From contig CALHSW010000024.1 of the NCBI GenBank assembly GCA_938038735.1, forward strand, positions 1 through 53,540: a stretch of DNA of 53,540 nucleotides. The letters run 5' to 3'. The translations under genes were made by a program, and so were the position numbers. The notes below the pieces were generated by a model. That model saw nothing but the letters and a program-made list of their open reading frames with translations, was not told the origin of the DNA and did no database searches. Positions 16,376 to 26,049 of the stretch are shown in pieces (within the stretch, counting starts at the first letter, position 1; the number at the start of each line of letters is the position of its first letter). The DNA comes from an uncultured Bacteroidia bacterium (lineage in GTDB: Bacteria > Bacteroidota > Bacteroidia > Bacteroidales > CAJPTX01).

Positions 16376-16645
16376 ATGGCGAATTTAAAGAGTGCGAAGA
16401 AGCGCGTAAGGCAGAATGAGAAGCATCGTTTGCACAATCGTTACTACGCAAAGACAACGCGTACGGCGGTGCGTGATCTGCGTAATGAGCGCGATGCGGC
16501 AAAGGCTGTAGAGATGTTGCCCATAGTACAGCGACATCTAGATAGGCTGGTCAAGATGAATATCATTCATCGTAACAAGGCAGCCAACCTAAAGAGTCAG
16601 CTGGCAAAGCACGTAAATAAGCTGCAAGCCGAGACGGCTGCTTAG
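16376..16645 (+). CDS. rpsT: 30S ribosomal protein S20
   Basis: An 89-residue basic helical protein starting MANLKSAKKRVRQNEKHR, with the conserved RHLDRLVKMNIIHRNKAANLKSQLAKHV segment that packs on 16S rRNA. The ATG at 16376 is the start; longer in-frame readings run back through the tRNA and are discarded. It is probably co-transcribed with tRNA-Glu from the promoter at 16212-16242 and ends before a strong terminator at 16734-16769. Confidence 0.97.
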   Translation: MANLKSAKKRVRQNEKHRLHNRYYAKTTRTAVRDLRNERDAAKAVEMLPIVQRHLDRLVKMNIIHRNKAANLKSQLAKHVNKLQAETAA

Positions 16646-16733
16646 TTAGGTAGGTCTCTGAAGAAGGGACGGAGCTGTAAGTGATTGATTGGGGCAATGT
16701 AGCTCCGATGTATTAGTTGTTTTTCATGGTTCT

Positions 16734-16769
16734 AGGCGAGCCAAACCGAAAGGTTTGGCTCGCCTTTTT
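16734..16769 (+). terminator. Intrinsic terminator after rpsT
   Basis: A perfect 14-bp stem (16734-16747 with 16752-16765) closes a GAAA tetraloop and is followed by a T-run. It is about 90 bases after the rpsT stop. Confidence 0.92.
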
Positions 16770-16812
16770 CGTATGGTTTTGAAATGGAGTAGCGGTTTTG
16801 TGGAGCTAAAGT

Positions 16813-17463
16813 CTACTTTGACGTTCTGCCTTCAAGAACCTTGTTGATGTGGTTGAGGTCTACCCTTTGGTTTGCATCGGTAAGAAAAAACGCTGCGAGG
16901 AGAGTAAGGAATGGGGGCATGCGCAGGTCAGATGGCCAATGCAGGTGGATGTGTAGCAACTCTTCTGCGGCGAGCGCAATGTTGAAGCCCACGGCCTCCA
17001 GGGAAGGACGCATGAGGTCTGGGTGGCGGCATGGGAGCTGCGCCGTACGTGTGCAGCCGGAGTCATCGCAAAGGTGGCAGCTCCCGGGGAGGAATAGGCG
17101 CGCGGGGGCGAGGTCTCGTTCCGTAGAAAAAAGGATGGGGTCAGCGAGCCTACGGACATCAGTCATCACCCCCTCAGAGCGTTCTTGTAGGGCCGTTGGG
17201 GAGTGCGTTGGCTGTTGGTAGTCGTACGTAATGAAGGTTTGAATGCCAATAAATGCGACCTTTCGAAAGGGGGAAAAGTCAATTTGAGATAGGCGATTGA
17301 AGGGTGGGCATGCCCAGCTTGCGCCGTAGCGTGGGCACACTTTACAGTACCCTTCAAACGTTTCAACGTCCCTGTACTTCTGGATAAAAGTTTCTGCATC
17401 GCAGTAGGCGCAGTGCAGCGTAATTCGTTTAACGCCCCTGATGGGATCTTCCATCCGTTCCAT
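16813..17463 (-). CDS. DUF2284 cysteine-rich metal-binding protein
   Basis: A 216-residue soluble protein of the DUF2284 family, predicted to bind a metal or Fe-S centre. Cysteine groups are visible: CAYC near residue 18, CKVCPRYGASWACPP near 40-54, and CHLCDDSGC with a following LPCRHP near 130-145. The C-terminal part contains a helical region ending in a polar tail. The enzymatic role of the family is not established. It lies 10 bases after the MATE transporter gene on the same strand and is likely co-transcribed with it. An ATG three codons later is an alternative start. Confidence 0.82.
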   Translation of the reverse strand: MERMEDPIRGVKRITLHCAYCDAETFIQKYRDVETFEGYCKVCPRYGASWACPPFNRLSQIDFSPFRKVAFIGIQTFITYDYQQPTHSPTALQERSEGVMTDVRRLADPILFSTERDLAPARLFLPGSCHLCDDSGCTRTAQLPCRHPDLMRPSLEAVGFNIALAAEELLHIHLHWPSDLRMPPFLTLLAAFFLTDANQRVDLNHINKVLEGRTSK

Positions 17464-17473
17464 CTTTCTTTGC

Positions 17474-18865
17474 CTATATGGCCTTACTCGTGCGTTTGAG
17501 CTGTGTTACCTTGAAGAAGCGGGTTGCAAACCCAATGCCCGCAAGCCCCAACCCTATAGGGAAGGCGAGCCAAATGCCTACGGCGCCCAGCGGTGACTTA
17601 ATGCCCAGAAGGTAGGCTGCGGGCAGGGCGATTCCGAAGTACCCTACTAACGATATCCACATGAGGGCCTTTGCCTGTCCTACCCCACGTAGCGCATTGG
17701 CGAAGGAAATTTGTAGCGCGTCGAAGGGTTGGTACAGAATGCCTACGAGTAGGAGAGTAGCAGCCAGTACGGCAACCTCGTTGCTGTTGGTAAATAGTGT
17801 AACGATACTGTGTCGTAACACGAGGAGGGTCAGCATAATGATGGCAGCGAAGAAGTTGACTACGTGCCACCCGCCGATGGCCGTGCGTCGTACGTTACGG
17901 TACTGCCCCAAGCCGTGGTAATGGCTGGCACGTATGGCTATGGCTGCGGCTGCACCGTAGTATACCAGGAAACCAATTGACTGAACTGTCACGGCTACGT
18001 GGTGCGCCGCTAGCTGGAGCGAGCCAAGCCATCCTACCATAACTATGCTGAGGCTGAAGAGTCCATTTTCAAGCGCCATCTGCCCACCAATGAATAGCCC
18101 CATAGAGTTTGCTTGTCGTGCAAGGGTTGGGGGCAGTTTCTGACGGAAAAAGCCAGCTTTGTAACGTTGCAGGTTGGTTTGTGCGCTAAGGTAAATCACT
18201 AATGCAATGGGAATCGCAATGCGAGAAATCAAAGTGGAGAGGCCTGCACCTAGAAGGCCGAGTTCGGGAAAGCCCATCTCTCCGTAGATGAGCGCGTAGT
18301 TGCCTACAATGTTGAGTACGTTGCCTCCTAGCATTACCCACATGGCTATTGCGGTTTTCCCGAGCGCATCGGTAAACTGTTTCAACGCATTGAAGCTGGT
18401 AATGAAGAGAAGCGAGATGAGCTGCGTTACGTAGTAGGGTTTAATGTGTGGAAGTAGCTCTTGCGGCAGCCCCAGGGACGGCAATGCGAAGTAAACGATG
18501 CCCATGAGGGCAGTGAGAAGAAGGCCGAGGGTAATGTTGTTTCTTAATCCTTGCCGCAGGATGGCACCCGCCGTTGCGAACTTTCTACAGGCGTGCTCTT
18601 GCCCGATGAGCGGCGTTAGGGCGTTAGCGTAGCCAAGGGCAAAGAAAATGGGAAGGTTGAAGAGATTGATGCAAAAAGAGGCGGCCGATAGCTCTATGGT
18701 GGCGTGATGGCCAATCATGGCACTGTCGATAAATGTAAGCACCACCTGGCCTACCTGCCCCACAATAAGGGGAATTCCGAGTCGCAGCGTGGCCATGTAG
18801 TGCGGCCACATATGAAGGAACTGTTGCGTTAAGCGTTGATTCCAACCAGCTCTTTTCGGTTTCAT
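17474..18865 (-). CDS. MATE-family multidrug efflux transporter
   Basis: A 463-residue, 12-helix membrane protein of the MatE (NorM-like) family that exports cationic drugs or metabolites using a cation gradient. It shows the early GIPLIVGQVGQVVLTFIDSAMIGHH segment, the repeat-related region ANSMGLFIGGQMALENGLFSLS in the second half, and the internal two-fold similarity of MATE proteins. The ATG at 18865 is preferred because longer readings overlap the preceding lipoprotein gene; the gap is then 13 bases. The substrate cannot be told from the sequence. Confidence 0.92.
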   Translation of the reverse strand: MKPKRAGWNQRLTQQFLHMWPHYMATLRLGIPLIVGQVGQVVLTFIDSAMIGHHATIELSAASFCINLFNLPIFFALGYANALTPLIGQEHACRKFATAGAILRQGLRNNITLGLLLTALMGIVYFALPSLGLPQELLPHIKPYYVTQLISLLFITSFNALKQFTDALGKTAIAMWVMLGGNVLNIVGNYALIYGEMGFPELGLLGAGLSTLISRIAIPIALVIYLSAQTNLQRYKAGFFRQKLPPTLARQANSMGLFIGGQMALENGLFSLSIVMVGWLGSLQLAAHHVAVTVQSIGFLVYYGAAAAIAIRASHYHGLGQYRNVRRTAIGGWHVVNFFAAIIMLTLLVLRHSIVTLFTNSNEVAVLAATLLLVGILYQPFDALQISFANALRGVGQAKALMWISLVGYFGIALPAAYLLGIKSPLGAVGIWLAFPIGLGLAGIGFATRFFKVTQLKRTSKAI

Positions 18866-18878
18866 CTTCCTAATCCGT

Positions 18879-20162
18879 CTACCTTGCTTCGAGGTGCAGA
18901 TCGAATCCCTTAAAGATTTTACTAAAAAGCATGATGCCGTTATAGCCAGGGAGGCCATGCTCGGCTACGTAAGCACCGCACGGCTCAACGACAAAGGGCC
19001 CCTGGATGTGCCATGTCCTATCGCCTGTTTTTTTGTTGTAGTTGATCCTAATAGGAGAGGTTAGGAAATCGTCGGCGAAGCGTTTTTCAAAGCGATTCGC
19101 TGTTTCCTTTAGCGGCGTGGAGAGCAGTTGTATGGACAAATTACCATCGCCTAAGTCGGTCCATTGACCCTGTGCAGCGCCATTAAATCCGCTAGGACCC
19201 TCAATGGTAGCTTTACCAGATTGGTAGAGTTTGATATTAATTTCTCCAAATAGTCGGTAGCATTTGGCAACCTCATCGCGCAGCCCGTTATACTCTGCAC
19301 TGCCGTCTTTCAGATGCGTGTAGAAGATGTTGATCGGCTTCATGGTGGCGTTCGCGCTGGCGATGATTCCCTCCTCAGAGGTAACATCTTTGTTGGATCC
19401 AGCTCGAACGATGCGCCATTCGTGCGTTAAAACTTCCTTGGCTGAGGGATCCGGTGGAGTATTCGGTGTCTGCGGTGTCTCTACCTCGGAGATAGACTGG
19501 GCAAGTATTACAGAAAAGCCGCCAAAAACATTGCTAAAGTCTTCAAGTGTTTTTGACGAGGCCATGCTGTTTTGATAGGCGTAGTTAACGATAGGGTCGC
19601 ATACGAAATGCCCGTCGATTTGCAGCACAAGCGTTGACTTTTCCCTTTTCAGAGGGAAAGTACCACCCCCAAATCTTTGGGCGAACTGCTTGGTGTAGAT
19701 ACTAGCTGTGGGCGAAACGTTTATGCTATTGATAGTTATGCGTACCGTGTCATTCCCTTCGCTCCAGGTGCCGTTAGTGGTGTCGGCTACGCCAGGAGTG
19801 GGAGCGAGCAGCACTTCGCCATTCTCTTTGAACTTGAGCTGAATTTGCTGTAGCACCTTGAAGCAGTCGTGTACGTACTGCCGTACGGCATTATATTGCG
19901 GATCATCCTTGTCGAGCTGCGCAACGACATTGATATATCCCATGATGTCGGTAGTTGCAATTTGGCATTCGGTTTCATTGGTGAGAGAGTGGGAGCCCGC
20001 CATGATGGTAATCCATGGCGAACCAGACAATGCTGTGCTACTCCCCGTAGTCCCATTGTTGTCAACGTGATGATCTTCTGGAAGTATGGGGTCAACCTTA
20101 CTGCACGAAATGCCAATAAAAGTGATGACGACAGCAAGTAGGCGTGTGAGGTTCCATTTCAT
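18879..20162 (-). CDS. Two-domain lipoprotein of unknown function
   Basis: A 427-residue exported lipoprotein: the signal ends in FIGISC with the lipid-accepting Cys at residue 20, followed by a disordered, Asn/Thr/Gly-rich linker. Two homologous domains then follow. Each begins with a tryptophan motif (SPWITIMAG near residue 48, HEWRIVRAG near 235), has an equivalent middle (DPQYNAVRQYVHDCFKVLQQI vs SAEYNGLRDEVAKCYRLFGEI), a TxGxW strand and a similar end (FSNVFGGFSVIL vs FSKIFKGFDLHL). The domains resemble small lipocalin-like Bacteroidales lipoproteins. It lies just upstream of the MATE gene. A TATCTTTG box at 20208-20215 may be its promoter. Confidence 0.75.
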   Translation of the reverse strand: MKWNLTRLLAVVITFIGISCSKVDPILPEDHHVDNNGTTGSSTALSGSPWITIMAGSHSLTNETECQIATTDIMGYINVVAQLDKDDPQYNAVRQYVHDCFKVLQQIQLKFKENGEVLLAPTPGVADTTNGTWSEGNDTVRITINSINVSPTASIYTKQFAQRFGGGTFPLKREKSTLVLQIDGHFVCDPIVNYAYQNSMASSKTLEDFSNVFGGFSVILAQSISEVETPQTPNTPPDPSAKEVLTHEWRIVRAGSNKDVTSEEGIIASANATMKPINIFYTHLKDGSAEYNGLRDEVAKCYRLFGEINIKLYQSGKATIEGPSGFNGAAQGQWTDLGDGNLSIQLLSTPLKETANRFEKRFADDFLTSPIRINYNKKTGDRTWHIQGPFVVEPCGAYVAEHGLPGYNGIMLFSKIFKGFDLHLEAR

Positions 20163-20207
20163 ATGGGTTACGGTTTTTGTCAGTTCTTCTTATAGCTAAC
20201 AGCATCG

Positions 20208-20215
20208 CAAAGATA
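20208..20215 (-). promoter_or_regulatory. Probable -7 box for the two-domain lipoprotein gene
   Basis: TATCTTTG on the minus strand, about 45 bases before the ATG at 20162. No TTTG is found at the usual -33 distance, so the call is tentative. Confidence 0.45.
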
Positions 20216-20253
20216 GGTAGATTTTCCGTCCTTCCTACAGCGGTCAAAATAGT

Positions 20254-20292
20254 AAGTGGGGGCTGCAACGTTACCGTATGCAGCCCCCACTT
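20254..20292 (-). terminator. 14-bp hairpin after the alpha-2-macroglobulin gene
   Basis: Arms 20254-20267 and 20279-20292 (AAGTGGGGGCTGCA and its reverse complement) pair perfectly around an 11-base loop, 25 bases past the stop of the minus-strand gene. There is no strong T-run, so it may terminate weakly or protect the 3' end. Confidence 0.6.
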
Positions 20293-20316
20293 GATTCATG
20301 TATAGCTAAGAGGATG

Positions 20317-23300
20317 CTACCTAGCCTGAATTCTTACAATTTTTCCCGCGCTGTTCGCCGATACTTGGCTATCGTATAGCGCACGGCAAGAAACGCTTGG
20401 CAGCACAAATTCGCCTGCGTATGAGGCACTCACATCGAAGACGAACTTTTTGCTTTGGTTCTCCGATAGCCCGAAATAGGTTATCACGCGGTCATCGCGG
20501 TTGTCTTGGTAGTAGAATGACGACTGTTCGTCAGGCGCATTCCCCTCTATGCTAGCCAACCGGAGCTCCCAGCCGGACGGTAGGGGAACATCTAGAGCCA
20601 ACTGATCCAGTTCTCCCTTATAGCCTGGATTTTTCACCGTGACAACAATCTTGAAGTCGGTACCTTGAGGTATCTCGTCAGGAGAGAGCGATGCCCCGCC
20701 GAGCGTAACGTACTGCACGTTGAGGGAGATGTTGTTGTTAGCGGCCTGCGTGCATGCGCCTATGGGGGTGCCTGTAGTGGTGGTAGTAACAAACGCAGTC
20801 CCTTCGCCCTTATTACTGAACGAAATCTTCCCCGCGGATACTTGGTTAGGATTAAAGCGCACCATATAGCTCGGCGCATTGCCTTTTATGGAATGCTTTT
20901 CTCTATTAATATCCAGCGTGCCATTCAGGTCGCTATCGCTTGCTTTGGAAGCCTTTGCGAATTTCGCTGCACCTAGCATTGAGAACCCGACTTCTTGCGA
21001 AGAGAGCCACGAATCGCTTGATAGCGAGGCGGCAATGGTTTCAAGCGTAGTGAGAGCCTTGTCTAGCTCCCCAAATTCGGCTAGCTCTTCAAGGAGCATG
21101 GCGCGATCGCGGAGTTCTGAGCCATAGCATCTATACCAAAGAAGCAAATCTTCTTGTGCAGAGGGTTGTTCAGACTTCGTAAGGAGGGCTTTGCCAATCT
21201 TATTGTTGCCCGCGGCTAGGTAGGCTGCTGCCAATCTTCGTGCAGCGGACTGCGGAAGGGGATCCAAACTGCGAAGCCTATTCATTGCCCCCAATTGCGT
21301 CTGCCCAGCCTTGGCTAACGTGTAGAGGCGGTAGGCTTGCTGCAGCGGCGGGTCGTCCTTTGCGCGGGAGCTGCTCCATGCATTGGCAGTGCGCTGCTGG
21401 TACGTCTTCCATTTGGTGAAAAGGCTGTTAGGAACAGCGTAGCCACGGCTCCGAGCCTCTGCGAGGAAGTGTCCAACGTAGTTCGTGGTCCAGTAGTCTT
21501 CACGGGAATATCCGGGCCATTGCGTAAAGCCGCCCTGCGCGGTTTGGTAGCGTTGGAGACCCCCTATAAACTCCTGCACCTTTGATGAAAGCTCTTTCTG
21601 GGCAGCTTTGTCCACATCCACTAGCTCCCCGTAGAGCATTCGTACCAGCGCACGGGTGGTTTTCTGCTCTAGGCCCTCGTAGGGATACTCCTCCGCGTAT
21701 GCCAGGAGTCGAGTGTAGTTCATTGATGGGAAGCGGCTGATCTCAACTGTCCCTGCTCCATCGGTTGCATCGGTTAGTGGAGTGAATTCTAGCTGTTCGC
21801 TCTTGCCTTTTTTGACCATTGCGGAATGCATGTAGACTACGCGAGGGTTGGGATTTCGCACATCAATCTCTAGCTCGGCCGATGCCTGTTCCCCGCTGCC
21901 CGAAGCGGTTATCTTTACCTTCCCGATACCGGTCTTTTCGCTCGTTCGTATAGGGAACCGAACAATTTGGTCGCCCTGCTCCTCGAATGTAATCGACCGT
22001 GTGGTGGTGGTAGCCGAGAGCACATCGTTCACCTCTAGCTTCACCGTTACATCGTGGATCTTATTGTCCATAGCGAAGACGGATACCGGCAGGTCGATTT
22101 GCTCGTTTACTCCGAGTACCCGTGGCAGAGTAGGTTGCACCATCAATGGGCTACGAACCGGCAGAGTCGCATCGGCACTCCCCTGCGCCTTGTCGTTTTT
22201 CGCTACCGCCATCACACGAACAGACCCCACGTAATTCGGCATTTGTACCTTTATCTTCTTGCTCTCTTTGCCTTTGAGTTCGTATGGCCCATAGAAGCGC
22301 ACCACGGGGGTGAAACGGCTTGCTTGGGGTTGCGTTTGGCGATCCGCGTTGTACTCATCGCCACCCACGTTGAGTACGCCGGTGATGCGACCCGCGTAGC
22401 TCCCCATCACATTGTCGTAGAAATCGTACGTCTCTATTCCCAACGCCCGCTTACGATGGAAATACTCCCATGGGGCTGGCGTACCGAAGTTGGTTATATC
22501 CAGCAAGCCCTCATCGACAATGGCAAGCGTAAAGCACATCGGTTTGCCGTTCTGTTCACTTACCTCGGCGGTGAACTCGCTTTCGGGACGCACCTCCTTG
22601 GGGAGTTTCAGCGTGGGAGTCAGGTGTGAGTGTTTATTTTCAACCATTATTGGTATTGCGCCGTATAGGCGTAGCGGAAGGTCGTTGACACTCTGCCCGT
22701 AGGGTTGTATTAGGGTCACGTTGGCGTAGGCATTCGGAGCCATCTCCTCTGTGACTTCAAAGGAGACCTCAGTACTCTTGGACTTGGCTTCCACCCACAT
22801 GCTGCGTAGCACCGTCTCCCCATTCTCAATGGATACCAACAGACGGCTGCCCTGCGCGGCGGGGATACGCAACGTTGCCTTGTCGCCCACCTCGTATTTC
22901 GGTTTATCGCTTTCAAAGGTCAGGATCTTGGCATCCTCCCCGTAGCGACTCGCATCGCGCTCATACTTATCGGGCCAATCCCAATATACAAACTGGGAGC
23001 TAACGTGTCCGCCATTCTCGTCTGCCACCCGCACCAAGTAGCGCCCCCAGGCGGGGTAGTCAATACGAATAGGGAATTGCCCCTTCCCATTCTCGTTGGT
23101 CGTTATATCAACAGGTGCTCCTACCTGCTCTGCGCGTCCCGACGATAGGTAGGACGCAAGCGACTGGCTATCATGTTCCCACCACCAGCTCCAATTCACT
23201 TTGTACACCGTTGCCTTCAGGCGCACATTCGGTTGGGGTTTTCCATCAGCGTTTAGAGTAATCACCTTGAAGGTTTGGTCGGTATCGGTTTCTAGGTAGT

Positions 23301-25872
23301 ATGAGCTATGTTTTGGCATCTGCACGCCGACGTAGCGCGGGTAGGGAGAGTACGTAGCGTTACTCATGTTTATGGTGTAGCCGCCCCCTGGCTCAAATAC
23401 TTTGGAGCGGAAGAGTACCTTCACCCTGCTTCCCATCTTTAGCTGGGGTATCTGCATGTTGAAGCGAGCATACCCCGCGTCGTCAAGCTGACTGGAGTAG
23501 AGGTTAGTCTCCACGCTTTCGCTACGGTCTCCTTCATCGGTAAACACGTACTGCCCATACTCCGTGAAGGGAACTTCTTGCGTGGTGAAGATGGCATCAA
23601 CGCTGGCATCCAGCCCATTTGCTTTAGCTCCATGGAGCCATGCGCTTGAGAGCTCAGCGTAGGTGTAGGCTCCGGCGCGCAGCATGTCGTCATCGAGCGT
23701 GAGCTTTACTTTAAGCCGATTGGGCTTTATGGTTTCCACGCGAACGCTTTGATTGAAGGTAGTGCCGCCCAAACGAGCCTCTATGCTGTAACGTCCCGTC
23801 TCAGCATCGGGGCGAGTGGCAGTACGGAAGGTGTACATTTTCATGCTGTTACCCTGCATGACCTGACGACTCACTATTTGCCCGCGTGGGCTGCGTAGCG
23901 TAAACTCTACAGGGTGCTGTTCTGGTAATCGGGCGAGACGGTCCTCCACCATAAGCGTCATAAAGATGGAATCCCCAGGCCTCCACACGCCCCTATCGCC
24001 GTAGAAGTATCCCTGTAGACCTTTCTGCGACTCAATGCCGTCAATCTCAAAGGTGGAGTAGGATAGTTTATCCTGCGCATCCCGCACGTTAAGATACGAT
24101 CTGCTGCCGCCCTGCTCTGCCACGATGAGGAAGGGGTCTTCGCCTTCGGGAATCTCTAGGGAGGCATATCCATCGCCGTTACTCGTGGCGGAGGCGAGTT
24201 CCTGGAGCTGGTAGCTATACAGCTTCAACGTTACGCCTGATAGGGGGGTACCTTCGGTTAGGTTCGTGGTGTAGCAGTATATTCCATTTGCACGGTTACG
24301 CTTGGCAATAATACCAATGTTGGAAACCAGCACGTTGCGCCAGGTAAAACCTTGGTAACTGTAGTAAGAATCGGTGGACGGGTCATCGCGTTCCATCCAA
24401 TCGTAATCGTACATGTACGTTTGGTAATCAGAATGGAACCCCCACCTCTCGTAGTTAGACTCGTTGAGCATCACCTCGGCGAGCGGCTCTGTGCTAGTGC
24501 TAGCGAGCTCTTTACGCATGGACAGCCCTATACGGTACATAGCCCCCGGCTCCGCATCCACGAGCGAGGTAAGGTCTAAAGTGTAGACGGAGTTTTGTCC
24601 CTTCGAGTTCTCATCGAGGGGAATCGTTTTACGGAATAAAAGTTTGCCTATCCTCTCTAGCCCACCGCCGTACTCTGTGAAGCTGTAATCTTGAAAAGAG
24701 TATAGGAGGTTTGACTGGAATATCTTATATACCGTGACATCAACCGCTCGGAGACCGATGGTCCTAATGGGGATTTGCACACGCCCCTGCGTGGGTACAA
24801 TGTACCCATTCTTCACGAATGAAACCTGCGGGTCGCGCCCATTGAAGGTCACCTTGCATTCAACGTTCTGCTTGAGCGGAGTCCCGCTGGAGGCGCGAAT
24901 GCTCTGGTCAAGGTTTATAAGGTAATCGCCCTTCAATTCGTTACTTGGGAGTACTGTAAGGATGTTCCCATCAATTTTATACCGTGGGTCAATGACCCCC
25001 TCACCGTAGACCAAGCCCGAAAGGTTCTGCCCCGACTTTAGCGGTTGAGAAAACACAACGCGTAGCGTTTGGGTTGTGCGGTCGTCAGCGTAGTGGTTGA
25101 TAACCTCAAAGTTGCCATTGCTTGGCAGGATTACCTTTGTGTCGTTAAATCCCATGATGGAATTGTCGCTGGGCTTGCATTGGACCACCGCGGTTTGGCA
25201 ACCGCTGGGGAGCGGATCGCTGAGGAAAACGAAGGCGTTTGGGCTGTCGGCTGTAGACACATGCGCAGCCAAACTTTTACCATCCGCTTTTATTGAAATT
25301 ATCTTGGAGAGCTGTTCGGGGGACGCTGCATCGGCGGTGTACATCTCGCCACGTATCACCGCATGGTCCCCTGTGGTATCGCTAATGTAGTAATCAGCTG
25401 AGAAGAGTGACACCGATTGCTTTAGCACCCGCACAGCGAACGTAAATGTTTCGGCCTGCTTCGGAACACCACTAAATAGCTTCCCCACGGCAACGGATAT
25501 CCGATACTCCTTGCCGGACTCCAAAGGCTTTTGGGGCGTGAATTCTAGAGTCCTTTGATTGACCCATTGCAGGTTTCCCTTAACGGAGGGGCTGATTTTC
25601 ATCAGGTTACTCGGAGCGGCTTCGCCAGCATTCCCCGGAGCCTTTGGGGCTTGCGCTAGTACGACCTGAATGGTTGCGTTGCTAGAGATTGCCCCCGATG
25701 TGTAGGCAGCGATGTACGCTTCAAAGTCAACCATGTTGGTTGAAACATTGCGTTTTCCACTGCCGCAGCACTTGAATAGAACCCCTATTAGGGCGAGGAT
25801 GACTACAAATACGGCGATTACGATTATGGTGGTCGCTCGTTTTCCTTTGAGCGATTCGATGAACTTTCTCAT
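20317..25872 (-). CDS. Bacterial alpha-2-macroglobulin-family protein (thioester Cys absent)
   Basis: A 1851-residue envelope protein of the alpha-2-macroglobulin family, thought to trap proteases or protect the periplasm. The N-terminus has a membrane segment (TTIIVIAVFVVILALIGVLF) followed by CCGSG, so it is membrane-anchored or possibly a lipoprotein with an atypical lipobox. Multiple macroglobulin (MG) beta domains follow. GYFYGDRGVWRPGDSIF and QAFRLNVEV-type strands mark the middle, and an alpha/alpha toroid follows near residues 1390-1650. Where reactive members have Cys-x-Glu-Gln, this one reads YPYEGLEQ (bases 21663-21686), with Gly for the thioester Cys. It therefore probably works without covalent trapping, like YfaS-type members. 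No pbpC partner is adjacent. Confidence 0.9.
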   Translation of the reverse strand: MRKFIESLKGKRATTIIVIAVFVVILALIGVLFKCCGSGKRNVSTNMVDFEAYIAAYTSGAISSNATIQVVLAQAPKAPGNAGEAAPSNLMKISPSVKGNLQWVNQRTLEFTPQKPLESGKEYRISVAVGKLFSGVPKQAETFTFAVRVLKQSVSLFSADYYISDTTGDHAVIRGEMYTADAASPEQLSKIISIKADGKSLAAHVSTADSPNAFVFLSDPLPSGCQTAVVQCKPSDNSIMGFNDTKVILPSNGNFEVINHYADDRTTQTLRVVFSQPLKSGQNLSGLVYGEGVIDPRYKIDGNILTVLPSNELKGDYLINLDQSIRASSGTPLKQNVECKVTFNGRDPQVSFVKNGYIVPTQGRVQIPIRTIGLRAVDVTVYKIFQSNLLYSFQDYSFTEYGGGLERIGKLLFRKTIPLDENSKGQNSVYTLDLTSLVDAEPGAMYRIGLSMRKELASTSTEPLAEVMLNESNYERWGFHSDYQTYMYDYDWMERDDPSTDSYYSYQGFTWRNVLVSNIGIIAKRNRANGIYCYTTNLTEGTPLSGVTLKLYSYQLQELASATSNGDGYASLEIPEGEDPFLIVAEQGGSRSYLNVRDAQDKLSYSTFEIDGIESQKGLQGYFYGDRGVWRPGDSIFMTLMVEDRLARLPEQHPVEFTLRSPRGQIVSRQVMQGNSMKMYTFRTATRPDAETGRYSIEARLGGTTFNQSVRVETIKPNRLKVKLTLDDDMLRAGAYTYAELSSAWLHGAKANGLDASVDAIFTTQEVPFTEYGQYVFTDEGDRSESVETNLYSSQLDDAGYARFNMQIPQLKMGSRVKVLFRSKVFEPGGGYTINMSNATYSPYPRYVGVQMPKHSSYYLETDTDQTFKVITLNADGKPQPNVRLKATVYKVNWSWWWEHDSQSLASYLSSGRAEQVGAPVDITTNENGKGQFPIRIDYPAWGRYLVRVADENGGHVSSQFVYWDWPDKYERDASRYGEDAKILTFESDKPKYEVGDKATLRIPAAQGSRLLVSIENGETVLRSMWVEAKSKSTEVSFEVTEEMAPNAYANVTLIQPYGQSVNDLPLRLYGAIPIMVENKHSHLTPTLKLPKEVRPESEFTAEVSEQNGKPMCFTLAIVDEGLLDITNFGTPAPWEYFHRKRALGIETYDFYDNVMGSYAGRITGVLNVGGDEYNADRQTQPQASRFTPVVRFYGPYELKGKESKKIKVQMPNYVGSVRVMAVAKNDKAQGSADATLPVRSPLMVQPTLPRVLGVNEQIDLPVSVFAMDNKIHDVTVKLEVNDVLSATTTTRSITFEEQGDQIVRFPIRTSEKTGIGKVKITASGSGEQASAELEIDVRNPNPRVVYMHSAMVKKGKSEQLEFTPLTDATDGAGTVEISRFPSMNYTRLLAYAEEYPYEGLEQKTTRALVRMLYGELVDVDKAAQKELSSKVQEFIGGLQRYQTAQGGFTQWPGYSREDYWTTNYVGHFLAEARSRGYAVPNSLFTKWKTYQQRTANAWSSSRAKDDPPLQQAYRLYTLAKAGQTQLGAMNRLRSLDPLPQSAARRLAAAYLAAGNNKIGKALLTKSEQPSAQEDLLLWYRCYGSELRDRAMLLEELAEFGELDKALTTLETIAASLSSDSWLSSQEVGFSMLGAAKFAKASKASDSDLNGTLDINREKHSIKGNAPSYMVRFNPNQVSAGKISFSNKGEGTAFVTTTTTGTPIGACTQAANNNISLNVQYVTLGGASLSPDEIPQGTDFKIVVTVKNPGYKGELDQLALDVPLPSGWELRLASIEGNAPDEQSSFYYQDNRDDRVITYFGLSENQSKKFVFDVSASYAGEFVLPSVSCRALYDSQVSANSAGKIVRIQAR

Positions 25873-26049
25873 GGTTGATTAGTTAGTTTTGAAGCTGTTG
25901 CACGGTCTACCCCTTACTTGAAATCCTGCGCAATATAGCACTTTTTTACAAATACAATTCGTTTTGTACTTAAATCGGGGTGGTATCAGGGGATGTCCCT
26001 TGTAGAAATGCACCCTGCATTTCCATGGCTAGCCCTTTTTAGCAAACGC

